Positions 19,765-28,801 of a stretch of DNA of 64,000 nt are shown here, in pieces. The stretch comes from Polaromonas sp. C04 (GTDB lineage Bacteria; Pseudomonadota; Gammaproteobacteria; Burkholderiales; Burkholderiaceae_C): positions 155,972-219,971 of the forward strand of contig NZ_MUNS01000025.1 in the NCBI RefSeq assembly GCF_002002705.1, in the 5' to 3' direction. The notes beneath the pieces were generated by a model. The model was not told the DNA's origin and ran no database searches. It saw nothing but the letters and a program-made list of their open reading frames with translations. The stretch's first letter is position 1, and every line of letters starts with the position of its first letter. The position numbers and the translations under genes were made by a program.

Positions 19765-21320
19765 GTCAATGCCTTTGTCGCGGCTTGGCCGGCGACCATG
19801 GCACGTTCGAATTCGACTTCGGCGCGCAGCCCCTCCAGGTCCCGGTGGATCACGGCGACCGCCAGCTTGCGGCCGCCGCGCCGGTAGGTGATGGTGCAGT
19901 CCCGCACGTCCAGGGACCCGTCGATGTCGGCATGGTCCCAGTCTTTGGCGTGGCCCACGTAGGCCAGACCAAAGTCGTACTGTTCCGTCCAGAAAAAGGG
20001 AACGGCGTCGTAGCGCTCGCGCCGGCCCAGCAGATTGCGCGCGGCGGTCTGCCCCTGGCGCCCGGCCACCACCCAGTGTTCGACGCGGATGCGCTCGCCA
20101 CTCAGGCGGTCGGGCCAGCTCGCGATGTCGCCCGCCGCAAAGATCCCCGGCGCGCTGGTCTGCAGGTATTCGTCCACCACCACACCGCGTTCGACCGCCA
20201 GGCCGGCCTGCTCGGCCAGCGCGGTCTCGGGGCGCACGCCCACCCCGATAACGACCAGATCCGCCGACAGCTCTTCGCCGTTTTGCAGCGTGACTTTATC
20301 CGCGTCGATGCGTGTCGCACTGGTGCCCAGGTGGAACACCACGCCGTGTTGTTCGTGCAGCGTGCGGATGAAGTTGCCGGCCTGCGGCCCCAGGATTTTC
20401 TCCATCGGGCAGGTTTCGAGTCCCACCACATGCACCTCGATGTTGCGCGCCCGCAGCGATGCCGCCACTTCCAGTCCGATGAAGCTCGCGCCGATCACCA
20501 CGGCGCGGCGCGCGGCCTGCGTCTTGCCGGCCAGCGCTTCGCCGTCGGCCTGCGTGCGCAGGTAGTGCACGTGCGGCAGGTCGGCCCCTGCAATGGGCAG
20601 CCTGACCGGCTCGGCCCCCGTGGCCAGCAGCAGTGCGCCATAGGCCAGGCTGCTGCCATCGGCGAGCTGCAGCCGGCGCTGCGCGACGTCGATGCGCACG
20701 ACCCGCGTGTTCAGGCGCAGATCGATCTGGTGCTCCTGGTAAAACCCGGGCGAGCGCAGCGGCAGCCACTCGGGGGGCGCCGTGCCGGCAAGAAAGTTTT
20801 TAGACAGATTGGGCCGGTCGCAGGGCGGCGCCGCATCGGCACTGAGCATTGTGACGGGGCCGCTGTAGCCCTCGCGACGCAGGGTGATGGCCGCTGCATC
20901 GCCGGCCGCGCCACCGCCGATGATGACGATCGATTCGGGCAGGGCGGATGCCGCCGGAGCGGGGTGGGCGGGCGCACCGGCCTGCTTTGCAGTGACATAG
21001 ACCGTGGTGCCACGCCGCTCGACGCGCCAGCAGGGTAGCGGGCCGAGCGCCGGTGCGCGCAGCACTTCGCCGGTGCGCAGGCTAAAGCAGGCGTGGTGCC
21101 AGGGACAGCGCAGCGTGTCGCCCACCAGCAGGCCATCGGCCAGCGGCGCGCCATAGTGGGTGCAGGTCGCGCCCACGGCAAAAAGCTCGTTCCCGTGGCG
21201 CGCGAGGATCACCGCCTCGCCCTGTGCATGGCCGAGCAGCATGCCGTTGTCCGGGATTTTCGCCAGCGCAACGCCGGCTCCGAAGTCGTCGCCTTCGAGG
21301 GCCGGGGTCTCGTCACTCAT
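19761..21320 (-). CDS. FAD/NAD(P)-dependent oxidoreductase with N-terminal Rieske domain
   Basis: A 519-residue fusion. The N-terminal ~110 residues are a Rieske [2Fe-2S] domain with CxH (Cys53, His55) and CxxH (Cys72, His75) ligands. The remainder is a pyridine nucleotide-disulfide oxidoreductase of the AIFM3/BenDR-like type with an FAD motif GGGAAG near 135 and an NAD motif (VVIGASFIGLEVA) near 285. It resembles electron-transfer reductases, but it lacks an obvious oxygenase partner here. The start at 21320 was chosen because the upstream extension has no domain content. First gene of the leftward cluster with DUF488 and AhpD-like proteins. Confidence 0.87.
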   Translation of the reverse strand: MSDETPALEGDDFGAGVALAKIPDNGMLLGHAQGEAVILARHGNELFAVGATCTHYGAPLADGLLVGDTLRCPWHHACFSLRTGEVLRAPALGPLPCWRVERRGTTVYVTAKQAGAPAHPAPAASALPESIVIIGGGAAGDAAAITLRREGYSGPVTMLSADAAPPCDRPNLSKNFLAGTAPPEWLPLRSPGFYQEHQIDLRLNTRVVRIDVAQRRLQLADGSSLAYGALLLATGAEPVRLPIAGADLPHVHYLRTQADGEALAGKTQAARRAVVIGASFIGLEVAASLRARNIEVHVVGLETCPMEKILGPQAGNFIRTLHEQHGVVFHLGTSATRIDADKVTLQNGEELSADLVVIGVGVRPETALAEQAGLAVERGVVVDEYLQTSAPGIFAAGDIASWPDRLSGERIRVEHWVVAGRQGQTAARNLLGRRERYDAVPFFWTEQYDFGLAYVGHAKDWDHADIDGSLDVRDCTITYRRGGRKLAVAVIHRDLEGLRAEVEFERAMVAGQAATKALT

Positions 21321-21537
21321 GGCAGCCTCCACGCACGCTGGTTGCCGTGCCCGGCCGTCGCGCATGGGCGCCATGCGCTCCACCAGGGCCGCTCGCGAGC
21401 CGGCATGCGGCTGCGAAAATCACGTCCAGCGATTTCATGATCTACCTCCTGCAATGACAGCGATACGACCCCGGCGATGAGGTGCTCGCAGCATCGCACC
21501 ACCGTGCGCTAAAGCATACGCGCGGTGTGCCGCACGA

Positions 21538-22026
21538 TCATTCAGTAGGGGTATCGATCCGCCGCAGGCTCTGCACGGTCTGCAGGCAGGCCTGCGCCGC
21601 CTCCGTGCCCTTCACGACGAAATGCTCGGTGAAGAAGCGCCGGTGCTCCTCGTGCTCGTGAAAGCGTATCGGCGTCAGCACGGCGGAGAGCACCGGCACG
21701 CCGGTCTCCAGCTGCACCGACATCAGCGCCTTGATCACCGCATCGGCGACGAACTCGTGACGGTAGATGCCACCGTCCACTATGAGGCCGCAGGCCACGA
21801 TGGCGGCGTAGCGGCCGCATTGGGCGAGCTTCTTGGCGTGCAGCGGAATCTCGAAGGCGCCGGGCACCTCGAACACATCGATGGCCTGGCGTGGCACGCC
21901 GTGGCGTTCCATCTCCGCGAGAAACGCGTCGCGCCCCTGGTTGACGATGTCGTGATGCCAGTGCGCCTGGATGAACGCAAAGCGCGCGTCGGCTGGGAGC
22001 TTGGGGTGATGATCGGTCTGACTCAT
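21538..22026 (-). CDS. ribH2: 6,7-dimethyl-8-ribityllumazine synthase, type II
   Basis: Makes the direct riboflavin precursor. The 162-residue product has VPGAFEIP at 54-61 and the IYRHEF segment with His90 near the active site, in the arrangement of the type II (RibH2, decameric) enzymes known from Brucella and rhizobia rather than the usual type I RibH. The ATG at 22026 is preceded by GAGGAAATCC, a good ribosome binding site. An FMN riboswitch lies just upstream on the same strand, so its expression is presumably shut off by FMN. No other riboflavin gene is nearby. Confidence 0.9.
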   Translation of the reverse strand: MSQTDHHPKLPADARFAFIQAHWHHDIVNQGRDAFLAEMERHGVPRQAIDVFEVPGAFEIPLHAKKLAQCGRYAAIVACGLIVDGGIYRHEFVADAVIKALMSVQLETGVPVLSAVLTPIRFHEHEEHRRFFTEHFVVKGTEAAQACLQTVQSLRRIDTPTE

Positions 22027-22120
22027 GGATTTCCTCGCTGAGGTAGCTACCAAAAATCAGGGCGAACGCAAGCAGCGGCCGGCACTCGCGCAGGCGCGCG
22101 CGCAAGGTCGTCAACCTCGC

Positions 22121-22270
22121 GATCTCTTTCATCCGGACTTTGACCGTCGGCTTCGGAATTGCACCGAATCTGCTGACCCCACCCAGGCTTCACGCCAGGG
22201 CGGGCGCTCGCGGGCTGATGCGATTGCTCGCCATTACCGCCGGTGGGGACTTTCACCCCGCCCTGAGAAC
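22121..22270 (-). promoter_or_regulatory. FMN riboswitch (RFN element) controlling ribH2
   Basis: Read on the minus strand, the conserved RFN blocks appear in order: AGGGCGGGGTGAAAG and CCCACCGGCGGTAA at the 5' end, AGCCCGCGAGCG in the middle, GGTCAGCAGATTCGGTG, and CCGACGGTCAAAGTCCGGATG-like closing sequence at the 3' end. The aptamer ends about 95 nt before the ribH2 ATG. A G/C-rich segment with a short T run follows, but I cannot tell whether the switch acts on transcription or translation. Confidence 0.95.
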
Positions 22271-22313
22271 GCTTGGGCCCGCGATGGCTCGCGGGACGGG
22301 GATATTTTAATCT

Positions 22314-22778
22314 TCAGGCGATCTCGGCGATCTCGGCGATCAGCTCGATCTCCACGCAGGCGCCCATCGGGATTTGCGCCACGCCGAAGGCACTGCGCGC
22401 ATGGGCGCCCTTGTCGCCAAACACCTGGCCGATCAGCTCGCTGGCGCCGTTGGTGACCAGGTGCTGCTCGGTGAAGCTGCCGGTCGAATTGACGAGCGAC
22501 ATGAGCTTGACGATGCGTTTGACTTTGTTGAGATCCCCTACGGCAGCATGCAGCGTGCCCATGAGGTCGATCGCCACGGCGCGCGCCGCCGCCTTGCCCT
22601 CTTCGGTGCTGATGTCTTTGCCGAACTGGCCGACCCAGGGCGTGCCATTCTTTTTCGCAATGTGGCCGCTCAGGAACACCAGGTTGCCGGTCTGCACGAA
22701 CGGCACGTAGGCCGCGGCGGGTGTGGCGACGGCGGGCAGGGTGATGCCGAGTTCTTTCAGTTTGTCGTAAACGCTCAT
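22314..22778 (-). CDS. RidA family (YjgF/YER057c) protein
   Basis: A 154-residue protein of the RidA superfamily, with the typical FLSGHI, GQFGKDISTEEGKAAA and C-terminal GACVEIELIAEIAE segments. RidA proteins deaminate reactive enamines/imines, but this length and C-terminus place it with a RidA subgroup of unknown substrate (longer than the 128-residue archetype). The start at 22778 overlaps the upstream transglutaminase stop in an ATGA. The C-terminal GAI-coding triplets form a small tandem (EIAEIA). Confidence 0.88.
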   Translation of the reverse strand: MSVYDKLKELGITLPAVATPAAAYVPFVQTGNLVFLSGHIAKKNGTPWVGQFGKDISTEEGKAAARAVAIDLMGTLHAAVGDLNKVKRIVKLMSLVNSTGSFTEQHLVTNGASELIGQVFGDKGAHARSAFGVAQIPMGACVEIELIAEIAEIA

Positions 22779-23713
22779 GGTGAGTCCTCTGGAAATGGTA
22801 AATCGATGGGCTCCACTGTAACGCGCACCTCGAGCGTGTGGTCGGCCCCGCCATGGATCACGCCGCGCAGGGGCGCGACGTCGCCGTAGTCGCGCCCGAG
22901 CGCCAGCGTGACGTAGTCTTCGCCCGGCGTGCCGGCGCCAAGGCGGTCGTTCGTCGGGTCGAAGTCGCACCAGAGCGGGCCACCCGACAGTTCAGGCAGG
23001 TCGGGCAGGAGGTCGGGTAAGTAGAGCGAGACCCAGGCATGCGAGGCGTCGCTGCCGACCAGCCGGGGCTGGCCCGGCGGCGGTTGCGTCAGCAGGTAGC
23101 CGCTGACGTAACGCGCGGGCAGGCCCATCGCGCGCAGGCAGCCCACCATGATGTGCGCAAAGTCCTGGCAGACCCCGGCGCGCTGGGCCAGGGCCTCCAG
23201 CACCGGTGTGCCGACTTCGGTGCTTTCGGGTTCGTAGCGGAACTCGCCGTGGATGCGCGCCATCAGGTCGCGCGCGGCGGCCAGCAGCGGCACGCCCGGG
23301 CCGAAGCTGGGCCGCGCATACGCCGTGAAATCATCGTGGCGCGGGACCAGGGGTGACGCAAACACGAAGCCCGCGGCCGCATCGTACGGAGCCCCGGCGC
23401 GGTAGTGGAAGCGGTCGCGCACCTGCTCCCAGGGCAACGTGCTGCACGGTGCGGTGACTGCGCTGGTGGACACCGCGCTGGTTGCGATCACGGCGAGCTC
23501 GTCATGCTCGACCTGCAGCGAAAAAAACGATCGCGTGTTGCCAAACACGTCCTGCGTTTCGCTGAAGTCGGCCGGTGCGGGATGCACGTCCAGCTTGTGG
23601 CTGACGAGCTTTTGGGCCGCCGTGTCCAGCGGCTTCAGATACGCCATGTGCTGCGCGGTCTTGACCGGCGGCGTGTACTCAAAACGGGTTTCGTGGATGA
23701 CGCGCAGATCCAT
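22775..23713 (-). CDS. Transglutaminase-like cysteine peptidase family protein
   Basis: A 312-residue protein with an N-terminal bacterial transglutaminase-like domain and a C-terminal transglutaminase core. The catalytic triad is visible: Cys182 (AGVCQDFAH), His225 (SHAWVSLYLP) and an Asp at 250-252 (CDFDPTND). No signal peptide, so cytoplasmic. Both ends are coupled by 4-bp overlaps: to the ATP-grasp/alpha-E fusion upstream and to RidA downstream. Such transglutaminases are known to travel with ATP-grasp and alpha-E proteins and are predicted to act in synthesis or removal of a peptide tag; the substrate is not known. Confidence 0.9.
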   Translation of the reverse strand: MDLRVIHETRFEYTPPVKTAQHMAYLKPLDTAAQKLVSHKLDVHPAPADFSETQDVFGNTRSFFSLQVEHDELAVIATSAVSTSAVTAPCSTLPWEQVRDRFHYRAGAPYDAAAGFVFASPLVPRHDDFTAYARPSFGPGVPLLAAARDLMARIHGEFRYEPESTEVGTPVLEALAQRAGVCQDFAHIMVGCLRAMGLPARYVSGYLLTQPPPGQPRLVGSDASHAWVSLYLPDLLPDLPELSGGPLWCDFDPTNDRLGAGTPGEDYVTLALGRDYGDVAPLRGVIHGGADHTLEVRVTVEPIDLPFPEDSP

Positions 23714-26349
23714 CACGCCCCCACCACAGGCTCGGGCGCCGATGAATGCGTGAAGTACAGCGTGCCGATTTCGTCCGATACCGCAAAGGCTGCGCTTGTG
23801 CACTGCTGCAGCAGCTCGATCAACTGGCGGTGCTGGCCTGTCTCGTCCACCGTACACAGTTGCGCGAGATCCCAGTGGCCGGGGTCGGGAACGTGCATTG
23901 CCAGCTCGTCGGCTTTGCCGGAATCGCCGCTGGCCAGTTTCGCCAGGCGCCCGACCAGTGCCTGCGCCACCCAGCCCAGCGAGCGCGGGTTGTCACGGTC
24001 CAGCACCAGCAAATCCAGCAGCGCCGCCACCTCGCGGCTTTGCTGGTAGCGCGCGTGGAAGGTGATGGTGTTGTCGAACAGCGCGGTCAAGGCCTCGAAG
24101 CCGCCGGCATCGTGCACCGAGCTGGTCTCGAAGCCGTGCGCCAGGGACGCCGCCAAAAAACCCAGGCGCTCGAGGTAGCGTCCGATGCTGAGCAGGCGCC
24201 AGCCGTCGTCGCGTGCCATGCGGTCGGTCTGCGCGCCGGTGATGGCGGCCAGCTGGCCGCTGGCGGCCTCCAGCATGCGCACGGCGTCCAGCGAGGCGTA
24301 GTCGCCGTCCTTGATGTCCTCCAGGCAGCGTCGCGAGAACTCCTGCTCCGCGCGCACGATCATGTTCCAGTGTTCCTGCGACAGGCGCTCGCGCACCGCG
24401 AAGGCCGCGAGCTTGACGGCGCGCAGGTTGAAGCCGACGCTGGCAATGCCATTGTGGCCGCCCAGCCCCGCGATCAGCGAGCGCTCGAACACGCGCGGCG
24501 CCAGGCTGGCAGCCGGCACGTCGGGCAGCACCAGCGCGTTGCGCACGGCCAGATCGCCCATCCAGGTCAGTAGCGGCCGCGATGACTGGTCTTCGCCATT
24601 GAGGCAGTCCAGCGTGAGGTGCGCCAGCCGGATCATGTTTTCGCAGCGCTCGGTGTAGCGGCCCAGCCAGTACAGGTTTTCCGCCGCGCGGCTGGTCACC
24701 AGCGGTTTGCGATGCAGGAGCGGTGCCCCCGCACGGGAAGCCTGCGCCAGCAAGGTGGTGTGGTCCACGTCGCCCGGTCCCTGCGTGAGCACCCAGGTGT
24801 CGGCGCTGCTGCCGCCGCGCTGCATCGTTGCCACCTCTTCGTTGGCCGTGGCGATACGCGTCAGCCCGCCCGGCAGGACGCGCCACGACTGCGGGCCATC
24901 GCAGACCGCGAACACCCGCAGCATGGCCGAGCGCGGCACGATGTGTGGCGATTGGGGCTCGTGGCTCCAGGTCGGCATCTGCGACAGCGGCAGATAGTCC
25001 TGCACGGTGTGCGCGTCGCTGCCCCGCAGGATGCGCCCGGCCCACTCGTCCAGCGTGCAGCGCTGCAGCGACCGCCCCTGCACCGAATTGAACGAATCGG
25101 GGCCCGGGTACGTGGGCTTGATGACGCGCTCGCCCAGGCGCGGGAGCACGTCCGCCAGCGCCGCCTGCTCGCCGCACCACCAGGTGGGCAAGGCCGGCAG
25201 TTGCAGTTCTTCGCCCAGCAGGTGCCGGGCGAGCGCCGGTAAAAAGCCGAGCAGGGCGGGCGACTCCAGAAACCCCGAGCCGGGCGTGTTGGCCACCAGC
25301 ACATGGCCCGCGCGAATCGCCTGCAGCAGGCCCGGCACGCCCAGCTTTGAGTCCGCGCGCAATTCCAGCGGGTCCAGAAACTCGTCGTCCAGGCGTTTCA
25401 GCAGTCCGTGCACCGGCTCCAGCCCCTGCAGCGTCTTCAGGTACAGCCGCTGGTCGCGCACCGTCAGGTCGCTGCCCTCGACCAGGCTCAGGCCGAGGTA
25501 ACGCGCCAGGTAGGCGTGCTCGAAATAGGTCTCGTTGTAGGGGCCGGGCGTCAGCAGCGCGATGTGCGAATCGGCCCCGGCCGGGCTCATGCGCTTGAGG
25601 CCGTCCACCAGCGCGCGGTAGCTGGCGGCCAGCCGCTGCACGTGCAGGGCCTCGAAAGGCTTGGGGAACAGGCGCGAGATGGACAGCCGGTTTTCCAGCA
25701 GATAGCCCAGCCCGGACGGTGCCTGCGTGCGCTGCGACACCACCCACCAGTTGCCGTCCGGCCCGCGCGCCAGGTCGAAGGCGGCAATGTGCAGGTGCGT
25801 GCCGCCCACGGGTTGCACGCCGTGCATGGCGCGCAGGTAACCCGGGTGGCCCTGCACCAGCGCGGGCGGCAGCAGGCCGCTGGCCAGCAATTGCTGCGGG
25901 CCGTAGACGTCGGCCATCACGCGGTCCAGCATGCGCACGCGCTGCTGCACGCCGGCCTCGATCTGCTGCCAGCTCTGCGGCGAGATGATCAGCGGGAACA
26001 GGTCCAGCGACCACGGCCGCTGCGGGCCGCTGGCGTCGGCATAGACGTTGTAGGTGACGTCGTTGTCGCGGATCTGGCGCTCCAGGCTCGCGGTGCGGCG
26101 GTCCAGGTCGGGGAAGCCATCCAGCCCCAGATGTTCAAAGAATCGGCCCCAGGCCGGTGCCAGGTCTTGGCCTTGTGCTTCTGATTTAGTAGCAACGGTG
26201 AATGCGCGGCCGCGCAGCTCATCGAAATGTCCAGGCGCCGCCGGCGGCGCCAGCGACGCTGCCAGCTCGGCAGGTGATTGTGGGGTGTCGGTGTCGAAGA
26301 GGGAGTCCACAGAATCGTCAGGTTGGTCCACGTGACGCCATTGTCCCAT
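23713..26349 (-). CDS. Circularly permuted ATP-grasp and alpha-E domain fusion protein
   Basis: An 878-residue fusion. Residues from about 60 to 530 form a circularly permuted type 2 ATP-grasp domain (motifs LTPGPYNETYFEHAYLAR region, YLKTLQGLEPVHGLLKRLDDEFLDP region, GSGFLESPALLGFLP region). Residues from about 550 onward are an alpha-E helical domain beginning AAENLYWLGRYTERCEN. In other genomes these are two proteins, and the split version is also in this window at 46890-49372. Predicted to form peptide-type bonds together with the coupled transglutaminase. The frame stays open upstream to 26727, but the 126 extra residues are not homologous to the family, so the ATG at 26349 is preferred. 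Confidence 0.88.
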   Translation of the reverse strand: MGQWRHVDQPDDSVDSLFDTDTPQSPAELAASLAPPAAPGHFDELRGRAFTVATKSEAQGQDLAPAWGRFFEHLGLDGFPDLDRRTASLERQIRDNDVTYNVYADASGPQRPWSLDLFPLIISPQSWQQIEAGVQQRVRMLDRVMADVYGPQQLLASGLLPPALVQGHPGYLRAMHGVQPVGGTHLHIAAFDLARGPDGNWWVVSQRTQAPSGLGYLLENRLSISRLFPKPFEALHVQRLAASYRALVDGLKRMSPAGADSHIALLTPGPYNETYFEHAYLARYLGLSLVEGSDLTVRDQRLYLKTLQGLEPVHGLLKRLDDEFLDPLELRADSKLGVPGLLQAIRAGHVLVANTPGSGFLESPALLGFLPALARHLLGEELQLPALPTWWCGEQAALADVLPRLGERVIKPTYPGPDSFNSVQGRSLQRCTLDEWAGRILRGSDAHTVQDYLPLSQMPTWSHEPQSPHIVPRSAMLRVFAVCDGPQSWRVLPGGLTRIATANEEVATMQRGGSSADTWVLTQGPGDVDHTTLLAQASRAGAPLLHRKPLVTSRAAENLYWLGRYTERCENMIRLAHLTLDCLNGEDQSSRPLLTWMGDLAVRNALVLPDVPAASLAPRVFERSLIAGLGGHNGIASVGFNLRAVKLAAFAVRERLSQEHWNMIVRAEQEFSRRCLEDIKDGDYASLDAVRMLEAASGQLAAITGAQTDRMARDDGWRLLSIGRYLERLGFLAASLAHGFETSSVHDAGGFEALTALFDNTITFHARYQQSREVAALLDLLVLDRDNPRSLGWVAQALVGRLAKLASGDSGKADELAMHVPDPGHWDLAQLCTVDETGQHRQLIELLQQCTSAAFAVSDEIGTLYFTHSSAPEPVVGA
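26177..26193. repeat. 17-nt dispersed palindrome, copy 3
   Basis: GCTTCTGATTTAGTAGC, a degenerate copy inside the 5' part of the ATP-grasp fusion gene, read in frame. Confidence 0.5.
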
Positions 26350-26380
26350 TCCCGCCAATGGCGGGTCCGTGGCATCGAAC

Positions 26381-26485
26381 CGCGCGCTGCCCCAGGCGCA
26401 GCTGGGCGATTCGTCGCGCCTGCGCGTCGGCCAGGTGGCCATCGCGATCGGCAACCCGCCGGGTTTTGCGCACACCGTCACCGCT
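26381..26485 (+). pseudogene. Remnant of an HtrA/DegP-type serine protease gene
   Basis: About 35 codons on the plus strand read LPQAQLGDSSRLRVGQ then VAIAIGNPPGFAHTVTA, which matches the highly conserved segment of trypsin-like HtrA/Deg proteases between the catalytic Asp and Ser. The match stops abruptly at about 26485, and neither the catalytic His/Asp part nor the Ser part is present nearby. This is a decayed or truncated fragment and probably marks the breakpoint where the downstream accessory genes were inserted. Confidence 0.65.
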
Positions 26486-26843
26486 CCCTGCAACAGCATT
26501 GATTTTCCACTTGTTCCCTGCCAGGCGCCGATTGCCAGCTTGCCCGAGTCGCTTGCGCAACTGGTAGCGACTGGCGGCGAAGGTTCCTCAGCGGCCCAAG
26601 CGAACCTGCTGCCCTCCGGCCTCCTGTTTGGTGCTTCCGCCTTCGCCGCCATGCCCAGCAGCACTGCGATTGGCGTCAACACCTGCCAGTTGGCCGATCT
26701 GTCCGCCGTGGCGAGCCAGTCCGGCACAACCGGCTTGCGGGCCTCGGCCTGATCACCCGGCGCGAAAGGATCTGATCGCGACCCAAATGCGGTGTCGGCA
26801 ATCCGAAGTCGTGGTTGGCCTGGCTGCCCCGCTCGCGCCGGGC
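26486..26843. other. Gap without a supportable gene at the left edge of the accessory region
   Basis: About 360 bp between the protease remnant and the ring-hydroxylase stop. Open frames exist on both strands (including a continuation of the ATP-grasp frame on the minus strand) but show no family I recognise. No tRNA, integrase or clear repeat is seen. Confidence 0.5.
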
Positions 26844-28721
26844 CTAGTGACGATCAAGCAGGATTTGGCCGAAGAACGTGGTGAGTTCGTCATGCGCATC
26901 CAGCGGCAGTATGTGCGAAACATACTGGTCAGGGCGGACAACCACCACCGCACCCTTTTCGCGGTCGATGCCACGCAGATCGAAGATGTCAGGGCCGTTC
27001 TTGACGTCAGGGCAATAGGCCTTTTCGTAGTCGATGAGACCGAAGCACCCCTTGCGCGGCATCAGGATGGAAGGCAGCTCCTCTACCCTGAGGTCGAGAT
27101 GCCCCTGCTGGAACACCGCGCGAAGATCAATGACGCTGTCGATGTCCGCCCCCGTCGGGGTGAACCGGCGGATCGGCGATTTCGGTGACTCCGCCAGAAA
27201 GGCGGCGAGATCCCGCAACTGCTTGCCGCTTGCGTCGGCGAACGCGTAGAGACGCCAGGCGCCATCGGCACGGGCCGCATGACCGAGGTGCACCGGCTTG
27301 GCGTCGGCCAGGCGCACCACCGGTGCCGAGTGGAACCGCATGCCGATCGTGAATCCCTTGGCGAGGTCCTGGTGGGTGGCCGGGGCTGTCAGTACCGTGG
27401 TCGGCGCGTAGTGGGTCGCGACGCCCGCCGTGTAGCGACCCGATTTCACGAAATACGCCTGCAACTCTTGCGGATCGACGCCGCCGAGTTCCGGGTGGTT
27501 CGGATCCAACGGCTGCGACGCCATGATCTTCGACCACTCCTTGTCGAAGTCGATGAGCCCCTGGGCAATCGCATGGCGCTCGGCGGAGTAGGTGCGCAGC
27601 AGTTCCGGCCCGGCACGTCCCTCGAGAACGGAGGCGAGTTTCCAGCCGAGGTTGAACGCGTCCTGCATCGACACGTTCATGCCCTGGCCGGCCTTCGCGC
27701 TGTGCGTGTGGCAGGCGTCGCCGGCGATGAAAACGCGCGGCAGGCGGGATGCGACCTGATCCGCGGGGACATCGTCGAACCGGTCGGTAACACGCTGGCC
27801 GACCTGGTACACCGCGAACCACACCACGCTCTTCACATCAAGCGTATACGGGCGCAGCACACGCTGGGCGGTCGCTATGACCTGCTCCTGGGTGATGTCA
27901 CGGAAGGCTTCGCGTTTGTTCGGGTCGATGTCACCGAGATCGACGTAGAGCCGCACCATGTAGCCGCCCTCGCGCGGGATGAGCAGGATGTTGCCCTCGT
28001 CGCCAGACTGAATCGCGGCCTTGAGCCGGATGTCCGGGAAGTCGGTGACGGCCAGCATGTCCACCACGCCCCAGGCGTGGTTGGCGAAGTCGCCGCGCGG
28101 CACGGCCCCGATCGAATCACGCACCAGGCTGCGCGCGCCGTCGCAGCCAACCACGTACTTGGCTCGCACAACAGATTCCGAGCGCCTTGCCACATCGCGC
28201 AGAGTGACCACGACGGGATACTCACCTTCGGATTCGATGGTCAGATTGACGAATTCCAGGCCGTAATTCGCCTCGAGCCGCGTCGGCGACATGCGCATGT
28301 AGTCGAGCAGGTATTGCTGCAGGCGGGCCTGGTTGACAATGACGTGCGGGAACTCCGACAAGCCGTCCTCGGTGTCCTGGACACGACCGGTGCGCTCGAT
28401 CCGCGAGCGGTCCTGCTTCGACGGGCGCCAGAAGACGGTCTCGTTGACCCAGTAGGCCTCGCGGATGAGCTTCTGCGCCAAACCGAAAGCCTCGAACATT
28501 TCAACCGTGCGGCAGGCGATGCCGTCCGCCTGACCGACCTGGAGTGGGCCGTCGCGGCGCTCGATCAATCGCGTGCTGATGCTGGGGAAGTTCGACAGCT
28601 GTGCGGCCAGCAATGCCCCTGCAGGCCCGCTGCCAATGACAAGAACGTCAACGGCGTCGGGGAGCTTCTCTTTGACGATATCGGGGTCGCCGGGCGCGTA
28701 GCCATTCAGATAGAACTGCAT
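26844..28721 (-). CDS. FAD-dependent aromatic ring hydroxylase (3-hydroxybenzoate 4-monooxygenase / phenol hydroxylase-like)
   Basis: A 625-residue flavoprotein of the phenol 2-monooxygenase family: FAD motif GSGPAG at 30-35, GCDGARS near 190, GDACHTHSAKAGQGMN near 330, and a C-terminal thioredoxin-like domain of about 170 residues ending in the VVVVRPDQYVSHILPL segment. Length and layout match Comamonas MobA, which converts 3-hydroxybenzoate to protocatechuate. It is the last gene of a leftward operon thioesterase-SDR-hydroxylase. The substrate is inferred: a 3-hydroxybenzoate-like acid released by the thioesterase would fit. Confidence 0.87.
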   Translation of the reverse strand: MQFYLNGYAPGDPDIVKEKLPDAVDVLVIGSGPAGALLAAQLSNFPSISTRLIERRDGPLQVGQADGIACRTVEMFEAFGLAQKLIREAYWVNETVFWRPSKQDRSRIERTGRVQDTEDGLSEFPHVIVNQARLQQYLLDYMRMSPTRLEANYGLEFVNLTIESEGEYPVVVTLRDVARRSESVVRAKYVVGCDGARSLVRDSIGAVPRGDFANHAWGVVDMLAVTDFPDIRLKAAIQSGDEGNILLIPREGGYMVRLYVDLGDIDPNKREAFRDITQEQVIATAQRVLRPYTLDVKSVVWFAVYQVGQRVTDRFDDVPADQVASRLPRVFIAGDACHTHSAKAGQGMNVSMQDAFNLGWKLASVLEGRAGPELLRTYSAERHAIAQGLIDFDKEWSKIMASQPLDPNHPELGGVDPQELQAYFVKSGRYTAGVATHYAPTTVLTAPATHQDLAKGFTIGMRFHSAPVVRLADAKPVHLGHAARADGAWRLYAFADASGKQLRDLAAFLAESPKSPIRRFTPTGADIDSVIDLRAVFQQGHLDLRVEELPSILMPRKGCFGLIDYEKAYCPDVKNGPDIFDLRGIDREKGAVVVVRPDQYVSHILPLDAHDELTTFFGQILLDRH

Positions 28722-28801
28722 GTTGCCTCCAAAGTGGTTGAAGTATTCATGGTGGATTGCCTTCGTGATAATAGTTGTGGATGACAGGTGCGCACCGGGT
28801 T

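Noticed and set aside
26350..26727. 126-residue N-terminal extension of the ATP-grasp/alpha-E fusion
   Set aside because: The added residues are not family-like and lie opposite the protease remnant; the shorter start fits known proteins.
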